64,000 nt of DNA from Paenibacillus sp. P25. Its GTDB lineage: Bacteria; Bacillota; Bacilli; Paenibacillales; NBRC-103111. The stretch spans positions 1,178,001 to 1,242,000 of the forward strand of contig CP085629.1 in NCBI GenBank assembly GCA_024704175.1, read 5' to 3'. The position numbers and the translations under genes are program-made. The notes beneath the pieces are model-generated. The model saw only the letters and a list, made by a program, of their open reading frames with translations, had not been told where the DNA came from and searched no databases. Positions 49,238 to 58,123 of this stretch are shown here, in pieces (position 1 is the stretch's first letter; each line of letters begins with the position of its first letter).

Positions 49238-50311
49238 ATGCAGCAGGAACGCATTGCACGTTTACGCCGTCTTATGCAGGAACAGGGGCTTGAGGCCGTG
49301 CTGATCACCAGCGCGGTGAACCGTTTGTATATGACCGGGTTCACCGGGTCCTCGGGTTATGTGCTGATCACGAATGACCGGGCTATCCTGTTAACCGATT
49401 TCCGCTATGCAACCCAGGCGCCGCAGCAAGCGGTAGGTTACGAGGTCATAGAGCATGCGCCGAGCGCGATGGAGTCGGTTCGCGACCTGCTGAAGCAGAT
49501 AGGATTGTCACGTCTGGGGTTCGAGCAGAACGATCTATCTTATGGAGCTTACCGTGCAGCGGCCGAGGTTCTGGCGGGCATTGAACTCATGCCTACGGAT
49601 CAGCTGGTCGAAACGCTCCGGCTCATTAAGGATGAGAACGAGCTGGCCGTAATGCAGGAAGCCGCCGACTTGGCCGACCGTACGTTCCTTCATTTGCTGG
49701 ACGTGCTGAAGCCGGGACTGACGGAAGAAGAAGTGGCCTTGGAAATCGAAATCTTCGTCCGGAAGAACGGCGCGGCGGGCACCTCGTTCGAAACGATCGT
49801 CGCCTCCGGCGAAAGATCCGCATTGCCCCATGGCAAAGCCAGCGACCGGGTACTCGGGACGAATGAGTTCGTCAAGCTGGATTTCGGGGCGCATTACAAA
49901 AGGTACTGCTCCGACATCACGCGGACGGTCGTTCTCGGCAAGCCCAGCGATAAGCACCGCGAGATCTATAATATCGTGCTGGAAGCCCAGGTTACGGCCC
50001 TTGAGACAATCAAGCCGGGCATGACCGGACGCGAAGCGGATGCCGTCGCCAGGGATATCATCAAGCGCTACGGGTATGGGGATCATTTCGGTCACGGTCT
50101 CGGGCATGGCCTCGGTCTGGAAGTGCATGAAGCCCCGCGGCTGTCGCTGCAGGGGGACGTCGTTCTTCAGCCGGGCATGGTCGTTACGGTTGAACCCGGG
50201 ATTTATTTACCCGGCTTCGGCGGGGTCCGTATCGAAGACGATATCGTAATCACGGAGACCGGCAATCGCAGGTTAACACAATCAACCAAAGACTTGATTG
50301 TGCTTCCATAA
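49238..50311 (+). CDS. yqhT: Xaa-Pro peptidase, M24 family (YqhT)
   Basis: 357 residues; N-terminal creatinase-like domain ([19 protein letters not shown]) and C-terminal pita-bread metal domain with ligands in [18 protein letters not shown] (two Asp), [15 protein letters not shown] (His), [12 protein letters not shown] (Glu) and VRIEDDI (Glu). Cleaves peptides before proline at the second position. GGAGGG precedes the ATG. Genes aroQ-yqhT-efp are in the order known from Bacillus. Confidence 0.95.
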   Translation: MQQERIARLRRLMQEQGLEAVLITSAVNRLYMTGFTGSSGYVLITNDRAILLTDFRYATQAPQQAVGYEVIEHAPSAMESVRDLLKQIGLSRLGFEQNDLSYGAYRAAAEVLAGIELMPTDQLVETLRLIKDENELAVMQEAADLADRTFLHLLDVLKPGLTEEEVALEIEIFVRKNGAAGTSFETIVASGERSALPHGKASDRVLGTNEFVKLDFGAHYKRYCSDITRTVVLGKPSDKHREIYNIVLEAQVTALETIKPGMTGREADAVARDIIKRYGYGDHFGHGLGHGLGLEVHEAPRLSLQGDVVLQPGMVVTVEPGIYLPGFGGVRIEDDIVITETGNRRLTQSTKDLIVLP

Positions 50312-50390
50312 ACTTGATCATCATGCAGTCCGGCGGAGCTTGATTGTCCGTTCCGCCGGTTTTGCTCACATTTTAGGGAGGGTTTTTGAA

Positions 50391-50948
50391 GTGATTTCAG
50401 TAAACGATTTTAAGACAGGCCTTACCATTGAAGTAGACGGCGACTTGTTCACCGTTATCGACTTCCAGCACGTTAAACCGGGTAAAGGCGCAGCGTTCGT
50501 CCGCTCCAAGCTGAAGAATCTGCGTAACGGCAACACCGTGGAACGTACGTTCCGTGCGGGCGAGAACGTGAGCCGCGCTCATATCGAGAACCGTCAAATG
50601 CAGTACCTGTACGCCAGCGGCAAAGAGCATACGTTCATGGATACCGAGACGTTCGATCAAATCAACCTCGACGAGAAACAAATCGAGTGGGAACTGAACT
50701 TCCTCCGCGAGAACATGAACATCAACATCATGAGCTACCAAGGCGAAATCCTCGGGATTAACCTTCCGAACAGCGTTGAGCTCAAGGTTGTTGAAACCGA
50801 GCCGGGCATCAAAGGCAACACGGCTACGGGCGCAACGAAAAGCGCCAAAGTCGAAACCGGCCTCAACGTGCAGGTTCCGCTCTTCATCAACGAAGGGGAC
50901 GTACTGATCATCGATACCCGTGAGGGCAAATACGTTTCCCGCGCGTAA
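50391..50948 (+). CDS. efp: Translation elongation factor P
   Basis: 185 residues; relieves ribosome stalling at proline runs. Starts at GTG 50391 behind GGGAGGG. Three OB-like domains; the lysine at the loop tip is in [16 protein letters not shown] (Lys32 region), and the C-terminal [17 protein letters not shown] is typical. Ends in a strong terminator; synteny with Bacillus breaks right after this gene. Confidence 0.98.
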   Translation: MISVNDFKTGLTIEVDGDLFTVIDFQHVKPGKGAAFVRSKLKNLRNGNTVERTFRAGENVSRAHIENRQMQYLYASGKEHTFMDTETFDQINLDEKQIEWELNFLRENMNINIMSYQGEILGINLPNSVELKVVETEPGIKGNTATGATKSAKVETGLNVQVPLFINEGDVLIIDTREGKYVSRA

Positions 50949-50984
50949 GATGGCGGTTTAACTTAGGACAAGCCTTCAAGTGCG

Positions 50985-51018
50985 AGATCCTTATCCATTA
51001 TGGATAGGGATCTTTTTC
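50985..51018 (+). terminator. Rho-independent terminator of efp
   Basis: AGATCCTTATCC and GGATAGGGATCT around ATTAT, then TTTTTC. Confidence 0.92.
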
Positions 51019-51107
51019 ATTTACACAAATTGCTATATCAAGCGAAGGCGATCCTTTATAATAAAAATGCCAAGTAAAATTTCGGCGGCGCTGGAGGCGA
51101 TGGTTCG

Positions 51108-51266
51108 ATGCTGAAGTTTATCGAAGAGCTCCCCACCGATTATCCCATTGGCGGAGTTCACTGTGTGCCTGTCTTGGACAATGGGAGCCTGATTATGGTT
51201 TGGTTTGAAATTATTAAGAGAGCCGGGATCCTGTCGAGTGTCCTTAAGGTCGGGAGAATGATATGA
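51108..51266 (+). CDS. Short protein resembling a Nudix N-terminus (possibly truncated)
   Basis: 52 codons beginning MLKFIEELPTDYPIGGVHCV, then PVLDNGSLIMVWFEIIKRAG. The GVHCVPVLDNGSLIMVW part looks like the first strands of a Nudix hydrolase, but no Nudix box follows. GGAGG lies ten bases before ATG 51108. Its TGA overlaps the next ATG by four bases (ATGA), so the DUF962 gene would be translationally coupled to it. Either a remnant or a small coupled gene. Confidence 0.4.
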   Translation: MLKFIEELPTDYPIGGVHCVPVLDNGSLIMVWFEIIKRAGILSSVLKVGRMI

Positions 51267-51556
51267 TCCCACGAATAAAAACCGACCTGACTTATTACCT
51301 GAAGGCCCACCGGAACCCGACGAACCGGATTCTGCACTATTTTGCCTTTCTATTCGCCTTGATCGCGTGGATCTATTTATTTATCGATTTAAAAGTTACC
51401 CTTATTCTCGCACTGCTCCATTATTTGCTCGCCTGGATTGGGCATTTTTATTTTGAAGGGAATCAGCCGGCCGCCTTTCGCTATCCGCTTGTCGGTTTTT
51501 ATGCGGGATTTCTCTGGTTTTTTATCACCACGCTGGAGCTTGTAAGCGGAAAGTAA
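51263..51556 (+). CDS. DUF962/Mpo1-like small membrane protein
   Basis: 97 residues, three spans. Conserved KAHRNPTNRILHYFAF and LLAWIGHFYFEGNQPAAF, with the histidines (H15-like, H27, and H in IGHF) that bind iron in yeast Mpo1, a dioxygenase of 2-hydroxy fatty acid breakdown. Bacterial function unknown. The start overlaps the preceding short frame. Confidence 0.85.
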   Translation: MIPRIKTDLTYYLKAHRNPTNRILHYFAFLFALIAWIYLFIDLKVTLILALLHYLLAWIGHFYFEGNQPAAFRYPLVGFYAGFLWFFITTLELVSGK

Positions 51557-51622
51557 ATATTAAGAGCTTGGCTTGACGAAGCCGACAAGAACGGAGAAGT
51601 CAAATGAAAACGGGTGATTACG

Positions 51623-52099
51623 ATGAACTTTAATCATAGACCTGCCGTGAGTGAAGATTTCGTTACGATAGCCACTTTTCCGCAGAACGAGCAAGAGCTG
51701 TTTTTTATTTATCCGAAATGGTCTTATCCGGTCCGTCCCGCCGACATGGAGGAAATCGCCAACCAGCGTATGGAGCCTACAGTCGTGACCTGTGAGGAGG
51801 AAATCGCGGGATACAGCAATCTTTATCTGGTGGAGGAGGGCTCGCACTGTTGGCTTGGAAATGTGATTGTATCGCCTGCGTATCGGGGGAAAGGAGCGGC
51901 GAGCTATTTAATCCATACCATGATGGGAAAGGCCGGAACCGCCGCGGGAGCCAAGAAGCTAAAGTTAATGTGTCACAACATCAATACAAGAGCATTAATT
52001 TTTTATAACAAACTCGGCTTTAAGCCCTTTGATTTGGAAGAGATGACGGATAAGCGTGGCAATAAAGTCGTTCTAATTAAGATGGAAATTGAGCTTTAG
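51623..52099 (+). CDS. GNAT-family N-acetyltransferase
   Basis: 158 residues. Acetyl-CoA-binding motif A is WLGNVIVSPAYRGKGAASYL (R/QxxGxG/A = RGKGAA), motif B ALIFYNKLGFKPF. Family of many substrates; none can be assigned. ATG 51623 is preferred to the GTG at 51614 since CGGGTGA lies just upstream. Convergent with the LysR gene. Confidence 0.9.
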   Translation: MNFNHRPAVSEDFVTIATFPQNEQELFFIYPKWSYPVRPADMEEIANQRMEPTVVTCEEEIAGYSNLYLVEEGSHCWLGNVIVSPAYRGKGAASYLIHTMMGKAGTAAGAKKLKLMCHNINTRALIFYNKLGFKPFDLEEMTDKRGNKVVLIKMEIEL

Positions 52100-52130
52100 C
52101 CAGGAAGGGAACGGTTGTAAACAGACGCGT

Positions 52131-52982
52131 CTATACGCCGTTGGCTTTCACTCTTTCCACAAAAGCGGCCAAGGTTTTGCTATTGAACCGGTCTTTACGC
52201 CGGATCAGGTTCGTTTTCGTATAGCTGAACTGGTCGGGGACCGGATGGTCGCTGAGGAGCGGATCCGAGCCTACGACGGAGATGGGCAGCAGGGTGAAGG
52301 CAAGGCCAGACCGCACGCAGCTTAGCAGGGTCTCCAAGGTACTGATTTCAATCACATTGCCGGGAGTGAGCCCAACGCTGTGCAGCCATTCCTCCGTGAT
52401 GGCGCGGAAAGGGCGACCCTTGGGGAAGACGGCCCATGTCCTGTGCGACAAGGAGGGGGACGCGCCGTCGTTCTTTTTGGTGATCAGATGGACATGATCC
52501 TGAATTTCGTAATCCGAGATGAATTTGGAGGAGTCGAATTCTCCGGTGACAAAGGCGCCGTCCAATTGACGGTTTGCAAGTTTCGCAAGGAGCTCCGGCG
52601 AGGTGCCGGTAGATAAGGATAACGTAACGCCGGGATAGCGCGTTTGATAATCCGAGAGTGCGTTCATGAAGTTCCCGCAAGTTACGGTCTCCACTACGCC
52701 GATGGCGAGTGAACCGCTGGGCTCGTCCGTTTCCCGGACCGCTTTCACGGCTTCCTCCGCCAGATTCAGAATGGTCAAGGCATATTCACGAAAATCAGTT
52801 CCCTTTTCCGTAAGCGTTACCCCTTTAGGATGCCTATGAAATAAGGATACGCCGATCTCCGCCTCCAGGTTACGAATGCGGGCCGTGACATTGGACTGCA
52901 CATAATCCAGGCGCTGGGCCGCTCGGGTGACGCCGCCTTCCTCGGCAACGGCTACAAATACTTTAAGGTCGCTTAATTCCAC
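52131..52982 (-). CDS. LysR-family regulator
   Basis: 283 residues: N-terminal winged helix ELSDLKVFVAVAEEGGVTRA with recognition helix around VQSNVTARIRNLE, and a C-terminal periplasmic-binding-like effector domain (GSLAIGVVETVTCGNFM; SGLAFTLLPISVVG). GTG start behind GGGAGGGAAC. No divergent gene starts directly beside it except the CoaD-like gene 174 bases away, a possible target. Confidence 0.92.
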   Translation of the reverse strand: MELSDLKVFVAVAEEGGVTRAAQRLDYVQSNVTARIRNLEAEIGVSLFHRHPKGVTLTEKGTDFREYALTILNLAEEAVKAVRETDEPSGSLAIGVVETVTCGNFMNALSDYQTRYPGVTLSLSTGTSPELLAKLANRQLDGAFVTGEFDSSKFISDYEIQDHVHLITKKNDGASPSLSHRTWAVFPKGRPFRAITEEWLHSVGLTPGNVIEISTLETLLSCVRSGLAFTLLPISVVGSDPLLSDHPVPDQFSYTKTNLIRRKDRFNSKTLAAFVERVKANGV

Positions 52983-53156
52983 AGAGTTCCCTCCCGATCG
53001 CGTTATGAATCCTATTGATAGAAATTACGAAAACCATCATTTTTCAATATACCGTATTGGCCGAATAGCTGCAAATGTTATAGTATAATATGGACACCCT
53101 ACAGCTGAAGAAGACGGAATCCTCTTTTACTTAAAAGACACGGGGAGGGATGAAGG

Positions 53157-53639
53157 ATGAAAGCCATTTACCCGGGATCGTTCGACCCTTTTACCCTGGG
53201 GCATCTGAACATTTTGGAGCGGGGAGTCCGTTTGTTTGAGCATGTCGACGTCGTTGTGGCGCGCAATCCCGCCAAAACTTCCATGTTCACGCCCGAGCAG
53301 CGGCATCAGATCATCATGCTGTCCACTGAGCATTTGGCGGATTCGATCCGCGTCATCGAATACCCGGGTGTCGTAGCGGACTACATTACGGAGAATCAGA
53401 TCGACGTTATTATCAGGGGAATCCGAGGCTCGACCGACCTTGATTATGAAATCAAGCTGGAGCAGTATAACCGGAAGGCCTGCAATGCGGAAACCATTTA
53501 TTTGACGCCGGAAACCGAGCATCTGAATACGAGCAGCACGCTGGTCAATATGTTTTTGAAAACGAGAAAAATCGAGCTGGCCTCCGAATATATGGCTCCG
53601 AAAGCGATGAGCTACATGCGTTCTTTGAACAATAAATAA
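53157..53639 (+). CDS. CoaD-like adenylyltransferase (diverged)
   Basis: 160 residues, nucleotidyltransferase fold of phosphopantetheine adenylyltransferase: AIYPGSFDPFTLGHLNILER with the T/HxGH motif (TLGH). The middle and end diverge: IIRGIRGSTDLDYEIKLEQYN where CoaD has RGLRAVSDFEYE, and LNTSSTLVNMFLKTRKIE where it has the ISSSLVKE region. It could be a CoaD paralogue with another substrate, or a poorly conserved coaD. GGATGAAGG lies before the ATG; upstream TATAAT at 53083-53088 may be a -10. Confidence 0.75.
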   Translation: MKAIYPGSFDPFTLGHLNILERGVRLFEHVDVVVARNPAKTSMFTPEQRHQIIMLSTEHLADSIRVIEYPGVVADYITENQIDVIIRGIRGSTDLDYEIKLEQYNRKACNAETIYLTPETEHLNTSSTLVNMFLKTRKIELASEYMAPKAMSYMRSLNNK

Positions 53640-53730
53640 ACGGCTTTCTCCGTACCGAAAAAATTGGACAAAGGTCGCCATTTGTCGCCGGACATCTGCA
53701 TAAACTCCTGTAATAAGGGAGGGAAAGCGA

Positions 53731-54177
53731 ATGGACTGGAGCGATGTGGAAGCAACCGACGTGACGAAAGCGTTAATCGAGGAATTGGTGGAAAGAAAGC
53801 AGAAGCTGGACCGGATCAACCGGTATAAGAATGCGGCTTTGATCGTTTCTTCCGTTACATTATTGATTATCGTGTATTATTTGTTCCGAATGACCCATCT
53901 TCCTGGGAACAATGATATGATGAGGTCGCTGCATGTGGTTACCGGCAGTCACAGCAATCTCGTTCTCTTTACCTCATGGATCGCGCTGTACGCCGTCACG
54001 CTCAATCTGATTCAAATGCACACCAAGCATAAAGCGAAGTATGAAGCCTTGCGCACGGAAGCGATCGATTATATGCTGAGCCCCTGGATCAAGACGAAAA
54101 GCTCCACTCAGAAAGACCTCATTGCCGCAAAGCTGAAGAAATTGCATAATATCAACATCAATTACAAGAACAAGTAA
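53731..54177 (+). CDS. Two-span membrane protein, DUF2663/YpbF-like
   Basis: 148 residues: a helical N-terminal part (VERKQKLDRINRYKN), spans ALIVSSVTLLIIVYYLF and LVLFTSWIALYAVTLNLI, and a charged C-terminal helix with KYEALRTEAIDYM and KLKKLHNININYKNK. Length and layout fit DUF2663 (YpbF); recognition is from memory and moderate. AGGGAGGG precedes the ATG. Role unknown. Confidence 0.65.
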   Translation: MDWSDVEATDVTKALIEELVERKQKLDRINRYKNAALIVSSVTLLIIVYYLFRMTHLPGNNDMMRSLHVVTGSHSNLVLFTSWIALYAVTLNLIQMHTKHKAKYEALRTEAIDYMLSPWIKTKSSTQKDLIAAKLKKLHNININYKNK

Positions 54178-54207
54178 ATACATATGTCGAGATTGGAGCT
54201 GGCAAAC

Positions 54208-54501
54208 ATGATATTGGAAGCGGCTGTGTTGCAAGTCAAACCGGGCCTGGCGGGTGAATTTGAAGAAAGCTTCAGAAAGGCCTCGTCGATCATTTCCAGC
54301 ATGAAGGGCTACATCAGCCATGAGCTGCAGAAATGCTTGGAACAGGAGAATCAATATCTGTTGCTGGTTCGATGGGAAACGCTGGAAGACCATACGGCCG
54401 GCTTCAGAGGTTCGGAAGCGTACCAGGAATGGAAGAAGCTGCTGCATCACTTTTATGACCCGTTCCCCACGGTCGAGCATTATACCCCTGTGGAAATCTG
54501 A
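54208..54501 (+). CDS. Antibiotic biosynthesis monooxygenase (ABM) domain protein
   Basis: 97 residues, ferredoxin-like dimeric alpha-beta barrel: [18 protein letters not shown], a helix with [37 protein letters not shown] and [18 protein letters not shown]. Such small proteins act as monooxygenases or heme/quinol-handling enzymes; the activity cannot be told. ATG 54208 lies ten bases after GGAG; 54184 is an alternative start. Confidence 0.87.
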   Translation: MILEAAVLQVKPGLAGEFEESFRKASSIISSMKGYISHELQKCLEQENQYLLLVRWETLEDHTAGFRGSEAYQEWKKLLHHFYDPFPTVEHYTPVEI

Positions 54502-54603
54502 CAAAACGGTGAACAACATCGAATTTCACAGGAACAAGCGCTACAAATCCGCTGCCCGCTTCGTCTTACTATAATAAGAACTGCTGCGGATGGGAGGCGG
54601 CCG

Positions 54604-55316
54604 ATGAAAGCTTTAAATTACATCCGGCTACTGGGCTTCATGGGCGGATCGTCCGTGCTCAGTCTGGCGGTCTACTATGGCTATACTTATTTGGTGAAAA
54701 GCACTTATTTGGACTTTCTGATCTGGAATTTGTTCCTGGCTTGGCTTCCGTTTGCCGTTTCGTCGATGATCCTGATGTGGAACCGGCGATTCGGATACCG
54801 GGGGTGTTCTGGTCCTCCGCCGGACTAGGGATCGTATGGCTTCTGCTTTATCCGAATGCGCCGTATTTGCTTACGGACTTGCTCCATCTCACGGTTATGA
54901 AGGACATGTATACGTTTAAAGGGCATTGGACGTACCATTATTGGTATGCCTTTGTCGTGATCTTTCTGTTCTCCTGGCAGGGGCTGGCGCTCGGTTTTCT
55001 TTCCGCCTACCAGCTGCAGTATATAGTTCGTCAAAGAGCCGGAGCTTTGGCTTCATGGTTGTTTATTGCGGCCATCTCGCCGCTTGCCGGATACGGCATT
55101 CTGCTCGGGCGGGAGTACAGGCTGAACAGCTGGGATATGCTGCATAACGCCGGAGTTTTTTACGCGTATATCCGGGACAGCCTTCAGCCCAGCACACTGC
55201 CGTACAGCATGGGGTTCGGTTTGGTGATTGCTTTTGTTTATGTGACTTTTTATGGGTTTATAAACTGGTTTGCCGCCGGCCGCGGAGCAGAGGACGCTGC
55301 GCCATCCGGCGGATAA
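54604..55316 (+). CDS. DUF1361 membrane protein (one frame break)
   Basis: About 238 residues joined, six or seven spans. Conserved DFLIWNLFLAWLPFAVSS and LLLYPNAPYLLTDLLHLTV are the family signature. The frame breaks near 54795, where the second frame resumes at IPGVFWSSAGLGIVW. GGGAGG precedes the ATG. Function unknown. Confidence 0.85.
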
Positions 55317-55322
55317 ATACGA

Positions 55323-55358
55323 AGAAGCGGCCCCCTGGGGAGGGACCGCTTCTTTATT
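55323..55358. terminator. Bidirectional terminator
   Basis: GAAGCGGCCCCC pairs with GGGACCGCTTC between converging genes; T-rich after it on plus, weaker on minus. Confidence 0.8.
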
Positions 55359-55674
55359 TTACGACAGCAGTTTGTTCAGCAGGTTCAGATAGGTCATCTT
55401 GGATCTCAGTCCCACGAGCTTCTCCATGGGCTGTCCGTCTTTAAACAGGATGACAGTGGGCATGGACATGACGCCGTAGGCTCGCCGTAACGGCAGGCGA
55501 CTCATCGACATCCAGTTGGATGACATTCACTTGCCCTTCGAGCTCGTGACTAATTTCTTCCAGGATCGGAAGCAGAGTTTTACAAGGGGGACACCAGGTG
55601 GCGCCGAATTCCACCAAGGTGACGCCTTTCTGACCTATTTGATTTTGGAAATCGGTATCGGTTGCTTGGATCAT
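55359..55674 (-). CDS. Thioredoxin-like protein with WCPPC site (one frame break)
   Basis: About 105 residues, thioredoxin fold: VTLVEFGATWCPPCKTLLPI, with WCPPC in place of the usual WCGPC, VIQLDVDESPAV, then, after a break near 55485, YGVMSMPTVILFKDG with the cis-proline. The proline in the active site changes redox potential compared with TrxA, so it may be a specialised thioredoxin. Its ATG overlaps the merR stop (ATGA), so both form one operon. Confidence 0.9.
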
Positions 55675-56048
55675 CGTGAACGAACCTCCGTTGGATTTAA
55701 ATTTTCGGAAACAATGGATTGAATCCGCTCTTCCAGATTGCTCTTGAGCTGGGTCAGCAGTTCCAGCTGTTCGTTGATTTCCGCCAGCTTCTGCCGGTAC
55801 ACGGGCAATATTTCTTGGCAGAACACTTCCTTATTCATAAGAACGCAGTGCAGGAAGCTTGCTATTTGTTCCGTGGACAGCCCGAGCTTCAAATAGAACT
55901 GAATCGTTTCTACTTGATGGGCCGCCAGCGCGTGATATTCGCGGTATCCGCTGTCGGTGCGGGATGGAGACAGCAGTCCCTGTTCTTCATAATACCGAAG
56001 GGAACGAATGCTTACCCCGGTTTTTTTGGCCAGCTCGCCGATCTTCAA
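55671..56048 (-). CDS. MerR-family regulator
   Basis: 125 residues, from TTG 56048 (MKIGELAKKTGVSIRSLRYYEEQGL), eight bases after GGGAGG. Winged helix, then a long dimer helix, with cysteines in ASFLHCVLMNKEVFCQEIL. A MerR regulator joined to a thioredoxin gene, with two cysteines, suggests a redox or electrophile sensor; this is inference. It probably controls its own operon through the long-spacer promoter upstream. Confidence 0.9.
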   Translation of the reverse strand: MKIGELAKKTGVSIRSLRYYEEQGLLSPSRTDSGYREYHALAAHQVETIQFYLKLGLSTEQIASFLHCVLMNKEVFCQEILPVYRQKLAEINEQLELLTQLKSNLEERIQSIVSENLNPTEVRSR

Positions 56049-56082
56049 CCTCAATGCCTCCCTTCATGAATCCTGTAGGTTC

Positions 56083-56114
56083 ATTATAAACCCTCACATT
56101 GGTGGTAGAGTCAA
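56083..56114 (-). promoter_or_regulatory. MerR-type promoter with 20-bp spacer
   Basis: On the minus strand TTGACT (56114-56109) and TATAAT (56088-56083) are 20 bases apart, the long spacing typical of promoters remodelled by MerR proteins. ACTCT and AGGGT flank the spacer as an imperfect dyad. Confidence 0.65.
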
Positions 56115-56187
56115 GAACTTAAAAAATAATGACGGGCCCGCCGTGCATATACATAAAGGAACATCAGTGCGTACGAGGTGAGCCGGC

Positions 56188-56738
56188 ATGAAAATCGTGT
56201 TCGTCCCATGCGGAGAGGCCGAGCATCAGCGGAAAGGGAAACGGGGACGGCAGTCGGCCGATCCCGGTTTAACGGAGAAGGGGAGGAGGCGGCGCTGCGG
56301 CTAAGGACCGGATCTCCTTTATCGTCCGAGGATGCGGTTGTGGCGGGACCGGCCCTGCGGTCGCTGCAGACGGCGCGCCTCTGGTGCGAAGGAACGGCAT
56401 GCGCGCGGTTCGTCCATCCGCTCGCCGGTCCCAGGCAGCATCCGTTCGTTTATGATTTCCGGACGCCGCCTTGCGACCGGCCGATGGAGCCGGAACACAT
56501 TCTGGCCAAGTTTTCCGAGATGCTGCTCGCCGAAGGGCTGCCCGAGCCGTTATGGTCGCAGGGGATTCATACGTCGCCGAGTCCTTTGTTCACCCAACAT
56601 GCGGAACGCTTTCTCGCCTGGTGCGGGAATCTGGATCAAGCCCGCGTATTCGTCGTAACCGACCCCGGAACCGTGCGGGCCTATCAATCTCTCGGCTACT
56701 CAGGCTTCTCCGGAATGCCCGGTTTCTCTATTTATTGA
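56188..56738 (+). CDS. Histidine-phosphatase-like protein lacking both catalytic histidines (one frame break)
   Basis: About 184 residues joined, phosphoglycerate-mutase-like layout: start MKIVFVPCGEAEHQ where active enzymes have RHGE, then DPGLTEKG, AGPALRSLQTARL (the usual xSxxxRaxqTA) and VFVVTDPGTVRAYQSLGY where they have T/SHGG. So RHG is PCG, and the second histidine is Asp. The frame breaks in the G run 56280-56283 (one G short). GAGGTG precedes the ATG. Probably a pseudo-enzyme, if the sequence is right at these codons. Confidence 0.7.
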
Positions 56739-56782
56739 CGAAGAGGCACCGTGCGGCCGTGAATTGTTCGACATATTTCTAT

Positions 56783-56811
56783 TTTCTCAAAACGCTTTCT
56801 TATGATATAAT
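56783..56811 (+). promoter_or_regulatory. Promoter of lysC
   Basis: Extended -10 TGATATAAT (TATAAT 56806-56811) with a weak TTTCTC 17 bases upstream, 40 bases before the lysC start. No lysine riboswitch fits in the 112-base gap. Confidence 0.6.
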
Positions 56812-56850
56812 CAGTCATTGTTATGTATTCGTATCGGTTAGGAGTGAACA

Positions 56851-58110
56851 GTGTTGTCGCTTATAGTTATGAAATTCGGCGGTAGCTCCGTAGGAGATGC
56901 GGAGCGGATGAAACGCGTGGCAAGCCGCATTGTCGAGCGCAAGCGCGAGGGCCATCAGTGTGTTGTCGTCGTATCCGCCATGGGAGATACAACCGATGAT
57001 TTGATCGATCTGACCAAACAAATCGCCGCTGGGACCCCTCCGGTGCGCGAGATGGATATGCTGCTGAGCACCGGGGAGCAGGTGTCGGTGGCGCTTCTGT
57101 CGATGGCTGTGCACAGCCTGGGGGAAGCGGCCGTATCGTTCACCGGCTGGCAGGCGGGCATGTACACGGAAGCGGTCCACGGCAAAGCCCGGATCACTGA
57201 GATTAAGCCCGAGCGGGTCAAGAAAGCGCTGAACGAAGGCAAGATCGTTATCGTAGCGGGCTTCCAGGGCATGACGGAAGACGGCGAGATTACGACGCTC
57301 GGACGGGGCGGCTCCGATACAACGGCTGTCGCGCTGGCTGCAGCGATCGAAGCGGACGTCTGCGAAATTTTCACCGATGTGGATGGCGTCTATTCGACGG
57401 ATCCGCGAATCGTGAAATGCGCGCGCAAGCTGAACGAAATCTCCTACGATGAAATGCTCGAGCTCGCCAATCTGGGAGCGGCCGTACTTCATCCGCGCGC
57501 GGTGGAATACGCCAAGAATTATAACGTTAACCTGGTCGTCAGATCCAGTTTCAATTATAACGAAGGAACGAACGTGAAGGAGGAAGCGGCAATGGAGCAG
57601 GGCATTGTGGTCCGTGGCATTGCATACGATAAGAACGTGGCAAGAATCAGCATTCTGGGTGTGGAGGAGAAGCCGGGCCAGCTGGCCAAGGTATTTACGG
57701 CGCTCGCCAAAGAACAGATCGACGTGGATATTATCGTGCAAAGCGGCGTGCTCCACGGCTCCGCCGATTTCTCTTTCACTGTGGCCCTGAGCGATCTGGA
57801 TAAAGCCCTGACGACCATCGAGGGCATCCGCTCCTCCGTCGGCTTCCGCGAAGTGACTTCGGAAACGAATCTGGTGAAGGTATCCATTGTCGGCGCCGGC
57901 ATGGTCAGCACCCCGGGCGTCGCCGCCAAAATGTTCGAGGTCATCTCCGAGCTCGGCATCAGCATTCTCCTCGTCAGCACGTCCGAAATCAAGACGTCCT
58001 GCGTGATCGAAAACGGCCGTCTGAACGAAGTCGTTCAGGCTCTTCATACCGCTTACGGTTTGGATACGGATCAAGCCGCCTTCGTCGGGGGCCCGTCCGA
58101 ACGGAGATAA
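56851..58110 (+). CDS. lysC: Aspartate kinase
   Basis: First step of the lysine/threonine/methionine and diaminopimelate pathways. 419 residues: MKFGGSSVGDAERMKRVA (ATP/Asp site), STGEQVSVALLSMA, GFQGMTEDGEITTLGRGGSD, VDGVYSTDPRIV, then two ACT domains (ISILGVEEKPGQLAKVF; VSIVGAGMVSTPGVAAKM). GTG start behind AGGAGTG. It has an internal start for a beta subunit at 57592, as in the lysine-sensitive Bacillus aspartokinase II. Confidence 0.97.
   Translation: MLSLIVMKFGGSSVGDAERMKRVASRIVERKREGHQCVVVVSAMGDTTDDLIDLTKQIAAGTPPVREMDMLLSTGEQVSVALLSMAVHSLGEAAVSFTGWQAGMYTEAVHGKARITEIKPERVKKALNEGKIVIVAGFQGMTEDGEITTLGRGGSDTTAVALAAAIEADVCEIFTDVDGVYSTDPRIVKCARKLNEISYDEMLELANLGAAVLHPRAVEYAKNYNVNLVVRSSFNYNEGTNVKEEAAMEQGIVVRGIAYDKNVARISILGVEEKPGQLAKVFTALAKEQIDVDIIVQSGVLHGSADFSFTVALSDLDKALTTIEGIRSSVGFREVTSETNLVKVSIVGAGMVSTPGVAAKMFEVISELGISILLVSTSEIKTSCVIENGRLNEVVQALHTAYGLDTDQAAFVGGPSERR
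57577..57594 (+). promoter_or_regulatory. Internal ribosome site and ATG for the aspartokinase beta subunit
   Basis: AAGGAGG (57577-57583) eight bases before an in-frame ATG (57592). It would make the last 172 residues (MEQGIVVRGIAYD to the end), i.e. both ACT domains, as a separate subunit, as known for Bacillus subtilis aspartokinase II. Confidence 0.75.
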
Positions 58111-58123
58111 GAAGCCTCCGGCG

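Noticed and set aside
56739-56850. Lysine riboswitch before lysC
   Set aside because: The gap is only 112 bases, contains the promoter, and shows no L-box motifs.
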